17,484 nucleotides of DNA from CAZWLD01 sp964634685 (GTDB lineage: Bacteria; Bacillota_I; Bacilli_A; Acholeplasmatales; JAEDCM01): positions 1-17,484 of the forward strand of contig CAZWLD010000041.1 of assembly GCA_964634685.1 (NCBI GenBank), read 5' to 3'. The first letter of the stretch is position 1, and each line of letters starts with the position of its first letter. Under the pieces are notes generated by a model. The model saw only the letters and a program-made list of their open reading frames with translations, had not been told where the DNA came from and searched no databases. The position numbers and the translations under genes are program-made. Positions 1 to 8,150 of the stretch are shown in pieces.

Positions 1-51
1 CTCCGATTTTTTTAAAGCTTGATTTCGCTACCTACTCCGATTATTTTAGAG
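1..51. repeat. 17-bp imperfect direct repeat, period 34
   Basis: Bases 1-17 and 35-51 match at 15 of 17 positions (CTCCGATTwTTTTArAG). The second copy spans the stop codon of the acetyltransferase gene. It may be a small duplication of the gene end or the edge of something outside the window. Confidence 0.4.
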
Positions 52-819
52 TACCTTAAATTCTTCAATTAATTCTATTGGCTTTACGGTTAGCTCAACC
101 CAAGCTGGATAAAATCCACTTTTAATGGCATTTCTTTGGGAAGCTAAATTTGACCATGCACAACAATAGAAAGGAACTTTCTTTTGATTTAGGATTTCTA
201 TAGCTAAATTGGTCGTCAAAGTACTAGCAATTCCTTGATTTTGGTAATCAGGCAAAACATCAACACCGATTTGCCACATTAAATCGCAATCCACACTACA
301 GGCCGCTAAACCGATTAGCTTGCCATTATCATAAGCCCCGATTCCTAAAATATCGACATCGCGATTATTTTCCGTAAGAGCATTACTAAATTCAGAGATT
401 GGGATATTGGCTAATTCTTGTTTATTTAAAATCTTCAGATTATATTTACAAGAGGATTTTCCTAGCTTATTAACATCGGGCAAGAAATATAGAGCCATAA
501 AACAAGTCTTTTGGCTGTACGGAGCCATTTTCTCATCAAGATAATGGATGTTTGGTGTTTCAAAGCAGTGATAAATGGAAAATTTATTGATATAATCCTT
601 GACGATTTCTCGATATTCGTTTTTGGTGGAAGCGACAATATTATTTCCATAAGAAACAAGATTACAGGCGATGGGCTCTTGATAATACCGACGAGCCGTT
701 TTTCCAAGGATACCTTCGACAATTACGTTTTGTTTTTTTAAAAAATCTTCCTTGGCACAATTAATATCAATTGCTGATTGACTCATAGCGATTTCTACAA
801 TCTCTTTATTGGTATACAT
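46..819 (-). CDS. GNAT-family N-acetyltransferase
   Basis: This 257-residue protein probably transfers an acetyl group from acetyl-CoA to an amine; the substrate cannot be told. The C-terminal half, about residues 125-245, looks like a GNAT domain. It has the acetyl-CoA loop QNQGIA at residues 193-198 (the Q/RxxGxA motif) after the strand QIGVDVLP, and then a helix and strand ending in SGF at 234-236. The first 120 residues are an extra domain I do not recognise, with several cysteines and aromatics; families with this layout are often annotated GNAT without a known role. The ATG at 817-819 follows an AGGAG on the minus strand at 826-830. That site overlaps the stop of the upstream DUF1846 gene, only 9 bp away, so the two are very likely co-transcribed and translationally coupled. 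Cytoplasmic, with no signal peptide. Confidence 0.85.
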   Translation of the reverse strand: MYTNKEIVEIAMSQSAIDINCAKEDFLKKQNVIVEGILGKTARRYYQEPIACNLVSYGNNIVASTKNEYREIVKDYINKFSIYHCFETPNIHYLDEKMAPYSQKTCFMALYFLPDVNKLGKSSCKYNLKILNKQELANIPISEFSNALTENNRDVDILGIGAYDNGKLIGLAACSVDCDLMWQIGVDVLPDYQNQGIASTLTTNLAIEILNQKKVPFYCCAWSNLASQRNAIKSGFYPAWVELTVKPIELIEEFKVL

Positions 820-828
820 ATTAATCTC

Positions 829-2289
829 CTATTTTTTTGGCGATGGGTCGGTTGTAACGTTAATAAATAATTTTTTTAGCGTATGCTCATCCGAATAGGA
901 AAGAATGGAAGTCGAGTGGCCCTCGCAGCCCTTTAAATCCTCAAGCTTGTCTAAAACTAATTGGGCAACTGGATTGGTTGTGGCGCTCATCGCGAGTATT
1001 GTTAATACCTCATCCACATGGAGTCGTGGGTTGTGGGCCCCTAATTTATTGATTTTTAAACTAATAATTGGGTCTAAAACAGCAGGGGACAAGACAAGAA
1101 GACGATCATCAATTTTGGCAAGGTGCTTTAAGGCATTGATAATAGCGGCACTCGGTGCTCTTAATAGGCGCGAATTTTTTCCTGTGATAATAGAGCCATC
1201 AGCTAATTCAAGGGCAAAGGCATGATCATTTGTTTGTTCACCCTTGATGCGGGCAGCCTCAACACATTTTCGTGAAGAGACATCAATATCTAATTGCTTC
1301 ATAATGACAGTGATTTTATCGACAGAGGAAGGCTTGAATTTTCCTAATTTAACCTTGACAATGCTATCAAGGTAACGTCTTATAATCTCATCCTTGGAAG
1401 CTTTTATAGCTTCATCATTATTAACAATACAGTACCCAGCCATATTAACTCCCATATCGGTTGGACTTTGATATGGACTTTCACCATAGATTTTTTCAAA
1501 CATTGTTTTTAAAACAGGGAATACCTCAATATCACGGTTATAATTGACGGCAATTTTATTGTAAGCCTCCATATGGAAGGGGTCAATCATATTAACATCA
1601 TTTAAATCAGCAGTGGCGGCTTCATAGGCTAAATTAACCGGGTGGTTTAAGGGAATGTTCCAAATCGGGAAGGTTTCATATTTAGCATATCCGGCCTTGA
1701 TTCCTCGCTTGTATTCATGATATAGCTGGGATAGACAGGTTGCCATTTTTCCTGAGCCTGGCCCCGGGGCAGTTACGACAACTAATGGTTTTTTTGTTTC
1801 AATGTAATCATTTTTGCCAAAGCCCTCGTCGCTAATAACATGCTCAACGTTAAAGGGATAATCTTGGATATTGTAGTGGCGATAAACCTTATGTCCCATA
1901 TTTGTAAGTCTTGTAATAAAAGCATTAGCGTTTGGCTGATTATCAAATTGGGAGATGACAACACTACCATCCTTGATGCCGATTTCTTTAAATAATTCGA
2001 TTAAACGGATGACTTCACTTTCATAGGTAATCCCAATATCATTTCGGATTTTGTTTGATTGAATGTCATTGGCGTTGGCCACAATGACATATTCAGTTTG
2101 ATCCTTTATTTTTTTAAATACCTGAATTTTTGAATCTGGCATAAAGCCAGGAAGAACACGGGAGGCATGAAAATCATCAAACATTTTTCCGCCAAACTCC
2201 AAGTATAGCTTATTGTCAAAATTGTTAATTCTTTCTAAGATGTGCTCTGATTGTATTTTTACATATAGTTCATTATCAAAGGCTTGCAT
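829..2289 (-). CDS. DUF1846 (UPF0371) domain-containing protein
   Basis: This 486-residue cytoplasmic protein has the usual length of the DUF1846/UPF0371 family, which is widespread in Firmicutes and has no established biochemical function that I know of. Family-typical stretches are visible: KLYLEFGGKMFDDFHASRV near residues 27-45, and a glycine-rich loop TAPGPGSGKMAT at residues 173-184. That loop resembles a P-loop but sits in no other recognisable ATPase context. A motif AYEAATADLNDVNMIDPFH follows at 221-239. The ATG at 2287-2289 has a GGAG on the minus strand at 2298-2301. It is the first gene of an operon with the GNAT gene. The promoter directly upstream has a consensus extended -10. 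Family assignment is firm; function is unknown. Confidence 0.93.
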   Translation of the reverse strand: MQAFDNELYVKIQSEHILERINNFDNKLYLEFGGKMFDDFHASRVLPGFMPDSKIQVFKKIKDQTEYVIVANANDIQSNKIRNDIGITYESEVIRLIELFKEIGIKDGSVVISQFDNQPNANAFITRLTNMGHKVYRHYNIQDYPFNVEHVISDEGFGKNDYIETKKPLVVVTAPGPGSGKMATCLSQLYHEYKRGIKAGYAKYETFPIWNIPLNHPVNLAYEAATADLNDVNMIDPFHMEAYNKIAVNYNRDIEVFPVLKTMFEKIYGESPYQSPTDMGVNMAGYCIVNNDEAIKASKDEIIRRYLDSIVKVKLGKFKPSSVDKITVIMKQLDIDVSSRKCVEAARIKGEQTNDHAFALELADGSIITGKNSRLLRAPSAAIINALKHLAKIDDRLLVLSPAVLDPIISLKINKLGAHNPRLHVDEVLTILAMSATTNPVAQLVLDKLEDLKGCEGHSTSILSYSDEHTLKKLFINVTTDPSPKK

Positions 2290-2311
2290 TTTATCCGCTC
2301 CAATCTTTTTT

Positions 2312-2320
2312 ATTATAGCA
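2312..2320 (-). promoter_or_regulatory. Extended -10 promoter of the DUF1846-GNAT operon
   Basis: On the minus strand a perfect TATAAT (2312-2317) is preceded by TGC, giving the extended -10 form TGnTATAAT. It lies about 20 bp before the DUF1846 start. No good -35 is found at 16-18 bp, which is tolerated by extended -10 promoters. This is a sequence-based prediction. Confidence 0.6.
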
Positions 2321-2360
2321 TTAATTTAAGACAATTTGTAGAGATATTTAGATTTCTTAA

Positions 2361-2389
2361 AAATAATTTTTTTTGATATGAACATACTA
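2361..2389 (+). promoter_or_regulatory. Sigma-G-like (forespore) promoter of the ger operon
   Basis: CATACTA at 2383-2389 exactly matches the Bacillus sigma-G -10 consensus. At a 17-bp spacing upstream, 2361-2365 reads AAATA, which fits the -35 consensus gHATr at four of five positions. In Bacillus, ger receptor operons are known to be transcribed by sigma-G in the forespore, so the gene content agrees. The predicted transcription start, about 7 bp after the -10, falls near 2396. An overlapping TATAAA at 2388-2393 could instead be a poor sigma-A -10, but it has no matching -35. Confidence 0.55.
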
Positions 2390-2404
2390 TAAATGGTGAT
2401 TAAA

Positions 2405-3754
2405 GTGAAGGATATTTACGAGCATGATAAAAAGATTAAAGCTTTATTTTTGGGCGATGATACATTTAAATCCAAGGAGCTTTTTATTGATAATACATTA
2501 GTAGGAATCCTTTACTATATAAATGGGATTAGTGATGAGAATAAAATTGGCGAGCTCATAATTAAGCCGGTTTTAGAGCTTGAAAAAATGGAGTTTTATA
2601 ATCCGAGTGTTTCGAAGGTTTCCTTTGAGAAGGGAGTATCGGATTTATTAAATGGAGATTGTTTAGTAATACTTCGGGATAAGATTTTAAGTATTGATAC
2701 GAAAGCAAATTTTAATCGTGGCTTTCAAGAGCCTGATAATGAAACAGTCGAAAAGGGACCAAAAATGGGATTCGTCGAAAACTTACTTACTAATGTTTCT
2801 TTGATTAGAAAAAATCTCAAAACGAATAAATTGAAAATAGCTTATGTCAATGTTGGTGGCGAAAATAATAATACGATAGCCCTTTTATATTTAGATGATC
2901 GGGTTGATAAATTAGCGCTAAGAGAATTAAAAAATCGCTTAAGTAAAATAATTCCTGTCGAAGCCTTAGATAGTAATAAGCTCTTAGAAAAGCTCAAGGA
3001 CAACAAATATTCGCCTTTTATGACGATTGGTAGTACCGGACGTCCGGATGTGTGCAGTCAAAAGATGCTTGACGGAAGAATAATTTTATTATTAGATGGT
3101 TCACCGCAGGCTTTATCGATTCCCTATTTGTTCGTCGAAAATTTTAGAAATCCTGATGATTATTATGTCAATTTTTATTATGGTTCTTTTAATCGGGTCT
3201 TAAGAATCCTTTGCTTTTTGGTCTCGATTATGACCCCCGGAATCTATATTTCTTTTATTTTATATCATCAGGAATTAATTCCGACGAAGCTCGCCGAAAG
3301 CATTATTGCCTCAAGAAGAGGAGTACCCTTTCCCTCCTTTGTGGAAGTGATTTTTTTATTGTTGGCCTTTGATATCATTCGTGAAACGGGCTCAATGATT
3401 CCGAAGGCCTTAGGGACGGCCTTGTCCATTGTATCGGGCTTGATTTTAGGTCAAGCCGCCGTTGAGGCGCGAATTGTCTCAACTGTTGTGATTATTGTTG
3501 TTTCCCTAACATCATTGACGGGATTAGTAACACCATCATTAAAAACCCCAATTATTTTTTGGCGAATTATTTTTTTCTTTTTATCGCTCTTGATGGGATT
3601 TCAAGGCTTTTTGACGGCAGGATTATTGTTGATTATTTTTTTATCAAAAATGAAATCCTTTAATCGCTATTATTTATCACATTTTTTTGATTTTGGATTG
3701 AAGCATTTTAAGGATACATATATCAGATTTTCCTTTAGGAGAGTGAAAAAATGA
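2405..3754 (+). CDS. Spore germination protein, GerA/GerKA (A-subunit) family
   Basis: This is the A subunit of a germinant receptor, which sits in the spore inner membrane and helps sense nutrients. The hydrophilic N-terminal half carries family motifs: EPDNETVEKGPKMGF, then GRPDV and DGRIILLLDGSP around residues 215-235, and DDYY near 255. It is followed by about five membrane segments between residues 265 and 415, including the conserved SIVSGLILGQAAVEA. It is slightly short for the family (about 480-500) at both ends. An ATG at 2393 would add four residues but has no ribosome binding site and sits at the predicted transcription start. GTG at 2405 has GGTGAT at 2395-2400, in register with the anti-Shine-Dalgarno, so I chose it. 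Its stop overlaps the next gene by 4 bp (ATGA). Promoter sigma-G-like. Confidence 0.93.
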   Translation: MKDIYEHDKKIKALFLGDDTFKSKELFIDNTLVGILYYINGISDENKIGELIIKPVLELEKMEFYNPSVSKVSFEKGVSDLLNGDCLVILRDKILSIDTKANFNRGFQEPDNETVEKGPKMGFVENLLTNVSLIRKNLKTNKLKIAYVNVGGENNNTIALLYLDDRVDKLALRELKNRLSKIIPVEALDSNKLLEKLKDNKYSPFMTIGSTGRPDVCSQKMLDGRIILLLDGSPQALSIPYLFVENFRNPDDYYVNFYYGSFNRVLRILCFLVSIMTPGIYISFILYHQELIPTKLAESIIASRRGVPFPSFVEVIFLLLAFDIIRETGSMIPKALGTALSIVSGLILGQAAVEARIVSTVVIIVVSLTSLTGLVTPSLKTPIIFWRIIFFFLSLLMGFQGFLTAGLLLIIFLSKMKSFNRYYLSHFFDFGLKHFKDTYIRFSFRRVKK

Positions 3755-4752
3755 AATTAATTGTTTTGTTGCTTTTGTTATGTTTATTTGGTTGTAAATA
3801 TCAGGATGTAGAGGATCATTCATTAGTGTTAGGAGTATCTATTGATTATGAAAATGATGGATTAACTATGGGCTTTGAAATCTTAGAGCGCGAAAATGAA
3901 TCTTATTTTGTCGAGGTCAAGGGGAACTCGATTGAGGAATGCTTTAATCGCCTTGATAAAGAAAACCCAGCAGTTCCTTATTTAAACCATTGCTCAATTG
4001 TAATCGTTGGAAAAGCCTATGCAGAAAGAGGAATTATGCCTTTATTGGAGTATATTATGCATGATCCGGATTTTAGGTTGAAAACGAATATTGTTGTTTC
4101 AAAGGAATTAGCAAAGGATGTTTTAATGCATAAGGGACCGGGCTATAAAATAATTTCTAATGATATTTCGATGGCTTTTGAATTAGCTTTGCATAAAACC
4201 AATATTGTTGACCAGGTATCTGTTTTTGAGGCTGTAGATCAAATTTTATTTCAAGAATGCATTTTATTACCGGTTGTTAGTGTGGATGGTGATTATCTTG
4301 ATATCAGCGGTGGGGTTGTTTTTTATTATGATCAACTAAAGGAATTTCTTGACAAGGACAAGGTGAGCTTTTTGAAGCTAATTAAAGGAGATTTAAAAAG
4401 CGGTTTACTATCAATTGGTGATATTGGCTTGGATTTAAAGAAAACAACTTTTAATGTTTCCTTTAAGGATAATAAAGTAACGATAAAGGGAAAAATTACA
4501 ACTTTGGTTTTTTCTAATCTTGATGAAAGTTTAATTGAAAAGCTTGTTATTGATAAAATAGAAGAATCATTAGCGATAATTAAAGAATTAGGCTGTGATG
4601 TTTTGTCATTCAAAGAAAAAATATATCAAACTAATTTTTCTTTATATATGCAAGTTAATGAATCATTTTCTGAATATTTTAATAATTTAGAATATTCGAT
4701 TGATGTATCGGTTGAAATAAAGGATTCTGGCTATGCCTATGGTGATTTATAA
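3751..4752 (+). CDS. Germinant receptor lipoprotein, Ger(x)C family
   Basis: This is the C subunit of the germinant receptor, a lipoprotein anchored to the outer face of the spore inner membrane. The N-terminus is a short lipoprotein signal peptide ending in the lipobox LFGC, with Cys15 as the lipid-modified residue. The mature part begins with a Ger(x)C-like sequence (DHSLVLGVSIDYENDG), and the rest is soluble and beta-rich in appearance. At 333 residues it is somewhat shorter than the usual 370-400. AGGAGAG at 3737-3743 precedes the ATG, which overlaps the A-subunit stop by 4 bp, so the genes are translationally coupled. It lies between the A and B subunits rather than last, unlike the A-B-C order of the classical Bacillus gerA operon. 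Confidence in the family is high although the sequence is divergent. Confidence 0.9.
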   Translation: MKLIVLLLLLCLFGCKYQDVEDHSLVLGVSIDYENDGLTMGFEILERENESYFVEVKGNSIEECFNRLDKENPAVPYLNHCSIVIVGKAYAERGIMPLLEYIMHDPDFRLKTNIVVSKELAKDVLMHKGPGYKIISNDISMAFELALHKTNIVDQVSVFEAVDQILFQECILLPVVSVDGDYLDISGGVVFYYDQLKEFLDKDKVSFLKLIKGDLKSGLLSIGDIGLDLKKTTFNVSFKDNKVTIKGKITTLVFSNLDESLIEKLVIDKIEESLAIIKELGCDVLSFKEKIYQTNFSLYMQVNESFSEYFNNLEYSIDVSVEIKDSGYAYGDL

Positions 4753-4764
4753 GGGAGGAATAAT

Positions 4765-5784
4765 ATGCTTCAAAGAAATGCTTTTTCGATTTGTGTTTTG
4801 TATTTGTTAGGAACGAGTATTATTTATCTAGGAAGTCACGGCTATCATTCCCATATAGCTATGCTTAGTGCTTTTATTTTGTTTATTCCATTTTTATTTT
4901 TAATTAAGTATTTGTTAAATAAATATGAAGGAAAAAATTTATTTGAAATGATAGGAGAAGGAATTTTCGGAATTGCTCTTAAAATTCTCATAATTATTTA
5001 TTGCTTTTTTTTAGGAGGTAGAGACCTTTTTCGCTATGTTGATTTTATAACAACCACAAGCCTTTTTATGGGTAATAATATCCTCCTTATTTTATCAATT
5101 ATGATTATCTGTCTTTTCATTACTAGGGCAGGAATCAGGGCCTTTGGAAGAATTGGTCAAGTTTGTTTCTTTATTGTAGTGATTAGTCTTTTGTTTTTGT
5201 CATCCTTAGGAATTTCAGATTTTGATGTGAAAAATCTTCTTCCTTTATATCCAGTATATTTAGCGGATTATTTAAAAAATTTCGTCAATTTTTTCGTTGA
5301 ACCCTTCTTTGAAAGCTTCCTGTTAATTAATATTTTTTGTTATGTCAAGGAAAAGAAAATTTTTAGGGGATATATAATCGGGCTTTTGATTCTTTTACTT
5401 ATTATATCGACATCAATGATGTTACTAGGGGATACCTTTATGACAAAAATCATCTTTCCTTATTTTTCAAGTATTAGTGTCATCAATGGTTTTGATTTTT
5501 TAAATCGAATTGAAGTTTTTGGAATTATTATTTTTTATCTATCTTGTGTTATTAAGCTTGGCGTTATCATTATTTCTATAGCCTTAGGAATATCTGATAT
5601 AGTTAAGATAAAAGAAAAAAAGCGCTTGATGGCGCCAATTATCATTTTTATTGTGTTGATTTCGTTTTTATTTAAGAATACAAGACAAATGAGATTTATT
5701 AATCCCTATTATTTAGGAGGCGGCTTTGTGATAGCATTAATAACCCTATTGTTTTTACTTGTTAGAAGAAAACAACAAAATTAA
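4765..5784 (+). CDS. Germinant receptor permease-like subunit, GerB/GerKB family
   Basis: This is the B subunit of the germinant receptor, belonging to the amino acid/polyamine/organocation superfamily. Known members of the family bind the germinant molecule. The 339-residue protein is almost entirely membrane-embedded, with about ten hydrophobic segments and short polar loops. It starts with an LLGTSIIYLGSHGYHSH-like first segment and ends in a basic tail RRKQQN. It is a little shorter than the usual 360-370. The ribosome site GGGAGG lies just after the stop of the C gene, 12 bp away, so this is the third gene of the same operon. The last 30 bp overlap the end of the convergent epimerase gene, and no terminator is visible after it. 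The substrate cannot be read from sequence. Confidence 0.9.
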   Translation: MLQRNAFSICVLYLLGTSIIYLGSHGYHSHIAMLSAFILFIPFLFLIKYLLNKYEGKNLFEMIGEGIFGIALKILIIIYCFFLGGRDLFRYVDFITTTSLFMGNNILLILSIMIICLFITRAGIRAFGRIGQVCFFIVVISLLFLSSLGISDFDVKNLLPLYPVYLADYLKNFVNFFVEPFFESFLLINIFCYVKEKKIFRGYIIGLLILLLIISTSMMLLGDTFMTKIIFPYFSSISVINGFDFLNRIEVFGIIIFYLSCVIKLGVIIISIALGISDIVKIKEKKRLMAPIIIFIVLISFLFKNTRQMRFINPYYLGGGFVIALITLLFLLVRRKQQN

Positions 5785-6651
5785 AGAATTGATCTTTTCT
5801 TTTACTGATTCCTTTATGATAGGAGTAGTATTCGAATTTATATAGCCGTTAATTCCTGCTTTAAAATTGGTATGATGGTTGGATATTTTTTTAATTTTTT
5901 CGGTGTTTAAACAATTATCATAGGGATAAAAAGGAAAGAAGGAGCGCGGATTTTCATCATCAATTTTGATGATTTTGGGTTTTATATTGATAGCTTCTCC
6001 GATTTTTTTGACCCAATCTTCAAAGGTGAAGATGTCATTGCCAACATTGAAAATTTCATTTACACAAGAATTTTCCATTAAATCGAAAATAATTTTTGCG
6101 AGATCATAAACATAAATAAATTGAATTTTATTATTGGCTTTAGGAATAAAGATTGGGTGATTTTTTTCTAACTCATTGATGATTAGTCCCTCGCGGGCGA
6201 CATAGTTATTATCACCATAAATGTAAGGAGGCCTAATAATTATATAGGGAATTTTTGATTGAATTAAGAGCTTTTCGGCTTCAATTTTATCATAGCCATA
6301 GGTTGTCCAGATTGAATTAATATTCTGATCATCATTTTCGTTAAAGGGCGCCTTTCGATTGTCAATATCATAAACGGCAGAGGAAGAGATGAAAAGATAT
6401 TTTTTAGTGTTAATGTATGGAAGAGTGTTAAGAAGATGATGTCTGTTCATTCCGCTAATATCGATGACAAAATCGAAGTAATAGTCCTTTAAAACTACAA
6501 GCTTGTTTTCTCGATTGGCGGTTATTTGAAAGGTTTTAGAAATGGGGTTACTCCCACGATTTAAAAGAAAGATTTGATATTTATCCGTTAAAACATCAAC
6601 TATGGCCTTTCCGATAAATTTTGAGCCGCCTAAAATTAACACTTTTTGCAT
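5755..6651 (-). CDS. NAD-dependent epimerase/dehydratase-like (extended SDR) protein
   Basis: This is a likely NAD(P)-binding oxidoreductase or epimerase of the extended short-chain dehydrogenase family, probably acting on a nucleotide sugar or related substrate. The N-terminus has the dinucleotide loop GGSKFIG at residues 8-14. A serine-rich strand FISSSAVYD lies near 88-95, and the catalytic YxxxK is YGYDK at 118-122. The following RPPYIYGDNN segment at 140-149 is typical of the family. At 298 residues the length is normal. I chose the ATG at 6649-6651 because GGTGGTGAT upstream is at the right distance. Another ATG at 6655-6657 lies too close to that site, and longer readings add an unrelated hydrophobic leader without a ribosome site. 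Its tail overlaps gerB convergently. Exact substrate unknown. Confidence 0.83.
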   Translation of the reverse strand: MQKVLILGGSKFIGKAIVDVLTDKYQIFLLNRGSNPISKTFQITANRENKLVVLKDYYFDFVIDISGMNRHHLLNTLPYINTKKYLFISSSAVYDIDNRKAPFNENDDQNINSIWTTYGYDKIEAEKLLIQSKIPYIIIRPPYIYGDNNYVAREGLIINELEKNHPIFIPKANNKIQFIYVYDLAKIIFDLMENSCVNEIFNVGNDIFTFEDWVKKIGEAINIKPKIIKIDDENPRSFFPFYPYDNCLNTEKIKKISNHHTNFKAGINGYINSNTTPIIKESVKEKINSLILLFSSNK

Positions 6652-6667
6652 TTTCATCACCACCAGT

Positions 6668-6676
6668 ATTATATCA
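6668..6676 (-). promoter_or_regulatory. Extended -10 promoter of the epimerase gene
   Basis: The minus strand reads TGATATAAT, a TGn extended -10 with a perfect TATAAT at 6668-6673. The start codon is only 17 bp downstream, so the predicted leader is about 10 nt and barely contains the ribosome site. No convincing -35 is present. Confidence 0.5.
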
Positions 6677-6683
6677 TTTTCTT

Positions 6684-6712
6684 TTGGGAAAATATTATTG
6701 ATTATATATAAT
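6684..6712 (+). promoter_or_regulatory. Sigma-A promoter of the MATE transporter gene
   Basis: TTGGGA at 6684-6689 and a perfect TATAAT at 6707-6712 are 17 bp apart. The start codon is at 6751. The site lies back to back with the epimerase promoter, making this a divergent promoter region. Confidence 0.55.
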
Positions 6713-6750
6713 ATTAATGGTAAAATTAAAACTTGAATGGAGGGTATATT

Positions 6751-8103
6751 ATGGCAATGGATGAAATACAATATCAAAAAATGACAGAAACGCCTGTAAA
6801 GAGGTTGATTATTAAGCTATCAATTCCTACTATTATTAGTATGCTTGTGACTTCAATTTATAATTTGGCTGACACCTTTTTTGTTTCCAAGCTTGGAGAA
6901 TCAGCTTCGGGAGCTGTTAGCGTTGTTTTTTCCTTGATGGCGATAATTCAAGCCATCGGTTTTACCTTAGGTATGGGTGCTGGTTCCTTGATTTCAGCCA
7001 AATTAGGTGAGAAGAAAAATGATGATGCCCAAAAAATCGGAGCGATGGCCTTTTATTCAGCATTAACAATTGGCTTATTATTAACAATATTTGGATTATT
7101 GTTTATTAATCCATTGATGAAGGGCTTAGGCTCAACCGAAACAGTCTTACCGTATGCGAAGGCTTATGCCTCCTATATTTTATACGGAGCACCGATTATG
7201 GCGGGAAGCTTTGTTTTAAATAATATTTTACGTTCAGAAGGAAAAGCTAATTTGGCGATGATTGGCTTAGTTTTTGGCGGTTTATTAAATATTGCTTTGG
7301 ACCCTTTATTTATTTTCGTTTTTGATTTAGGAATAAGTGGAGCTGCGATTGCGACTTTGATTAGTCAGGTTATTAGCTTTTTAATTTTATTGGCTTGTTT
7401 TTTATTTAAAAAGACCATTGTGACTTTAAAGCTTCGTTATTTAACATTAAATTTTTTAATTCTTTTAGATATTGTAAAAACTGGTTTGCCTTCCTTGTTT
7501 CGTCAAGGCTTGGCATCCGTTTCTACGATTTTATTAAATAAAGCTGCTGGAACTTATGGTGGTGATATGGCTTTATCGGCGATGGGAATTGTTGGGAAAA
7601 CCTTCATGATAATTTTTGCGGTTGCTTTGGGAATTGGTCAAGGCTATCAGCCTGTTTGTGGATATAATTATTCATCAAAGCACTACAAAAGAGTTAAAGA
7701 AGCTTTCCTTTTCACCTTTCTTTCAATGACGATTATGATGACTGTTTTGGCTTTTGTATTCTTTTTTACAGCCCCTTATGTGATTAAGGCCTTTTTAAAT
7801 AAGGAGGATGTTGTTAAAATTGGAAGTATGGCTTTAAGGTATCAATGTTTGGCTATGCCATTGTTAGGTGTCAATGTCATTTGTAATATGACCTATCAAT
7901 CGACAAGAAAAAGATTTATAGCGACCCTTTTATCATCATTAAGGCAAGGTTTATTTTTGATTCCATTGTTATTGATTTTACCAGCTATTTTTAAAATTCA
8001 AGGTGTTGAATTAGCTCAGCCTTTAGCCGATTTGTTGACGTGTTTGTTTTCAATACCCTTTTTTGTCGGCTTTTTGAAGCATTTGAAGAAGTTAGATATA
8101 TAA
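6751..8103 (+). CDS. MATE family efflux transporter
   Basis: This is a multidrug and toxin extrusion type antiporter, expected to expel organic cations or drugs using a sodium or proton gradient across the cytoplasmic membrane. The 450-residue protein has about twelve hydrophobic segments in two similar halves. The first segment carries the typical SIPTIISMLVTSIYNLADT stretch at residues 25-43, and the FGGLLNIALDPLFI segment near 170 is also characteristic. It looks most like the MepA/DinF-type branch seen in Firmicutes; the substrate is not predictable. The ATG at 6751 has GGAGGG at 6739-6744. An upstream in-frame TTG at 6733 overlaps no better ribosome site and was rejected. The gene stands alone, with its own promoter and a possible hairpin terminator well downstream. 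Confidence 0.93.
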   Translation: MAMDEIQYQKMTETPVKRLIIKLSIPTIISMLVTSIYNLADTFFVSKLGESASGAVSVVFSLMAIIQAIGFTLGMGAGSLISAKLGEKKNDDAQKIGAMAFYSALTIGLLLTIFGLLFINPLMKGLGSTETVLPYAKAYASYILYGAPIMAGSFVLNNILRSEGKANLAMIGLVFGGLLNIALDPLFIFVFDLGISGAAIATLISQVISFLILLACFLFKKTIVTLKLRYLTLNFLILLDIVKTGLPSLFRQGLASVSTILLNKAAGTYGGDMALSAMGIVGKTFMIIFAVALGIGQGYQPVCGYNYSSKHYKRVKEAFLFTFLSMTIMMTVLAFVFFFTAPYVIKAFLNKEDVVKIGSMALRYQCLAMPLLGVNVICNMTYQSTRKRFIATLLSSLRQGLFLIPLLLILPAIFKIQGVELAQPLADLLTCLFSIPFFVGFLKHLKKLDI

Positions 8104-8150
8104 AGGGATGCTTTTTTTTCCTTTGTGCATAGAATAATAATGTAGTGTAT

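Noticed and set aside
2393..2404. ATG at 2393 as the ger A-subunit start
   Set aside because: No ribosome site precedes it and it is at or before the predicted transcription start; kept as an alternative only.
6658..6777. Longer N-terminus for the epimerase
   Set aside because: It would add a hydrophobic stretch across the promoter region before the conserved dinucleotide loop, without a ribosome site.
8104..8130. Terminator just after the MATE gene
   Set aside because: The only pairing is about AAAGG with CCTTT, and the T-run lies in the loop, so it does not look like an intrinsic terminator.
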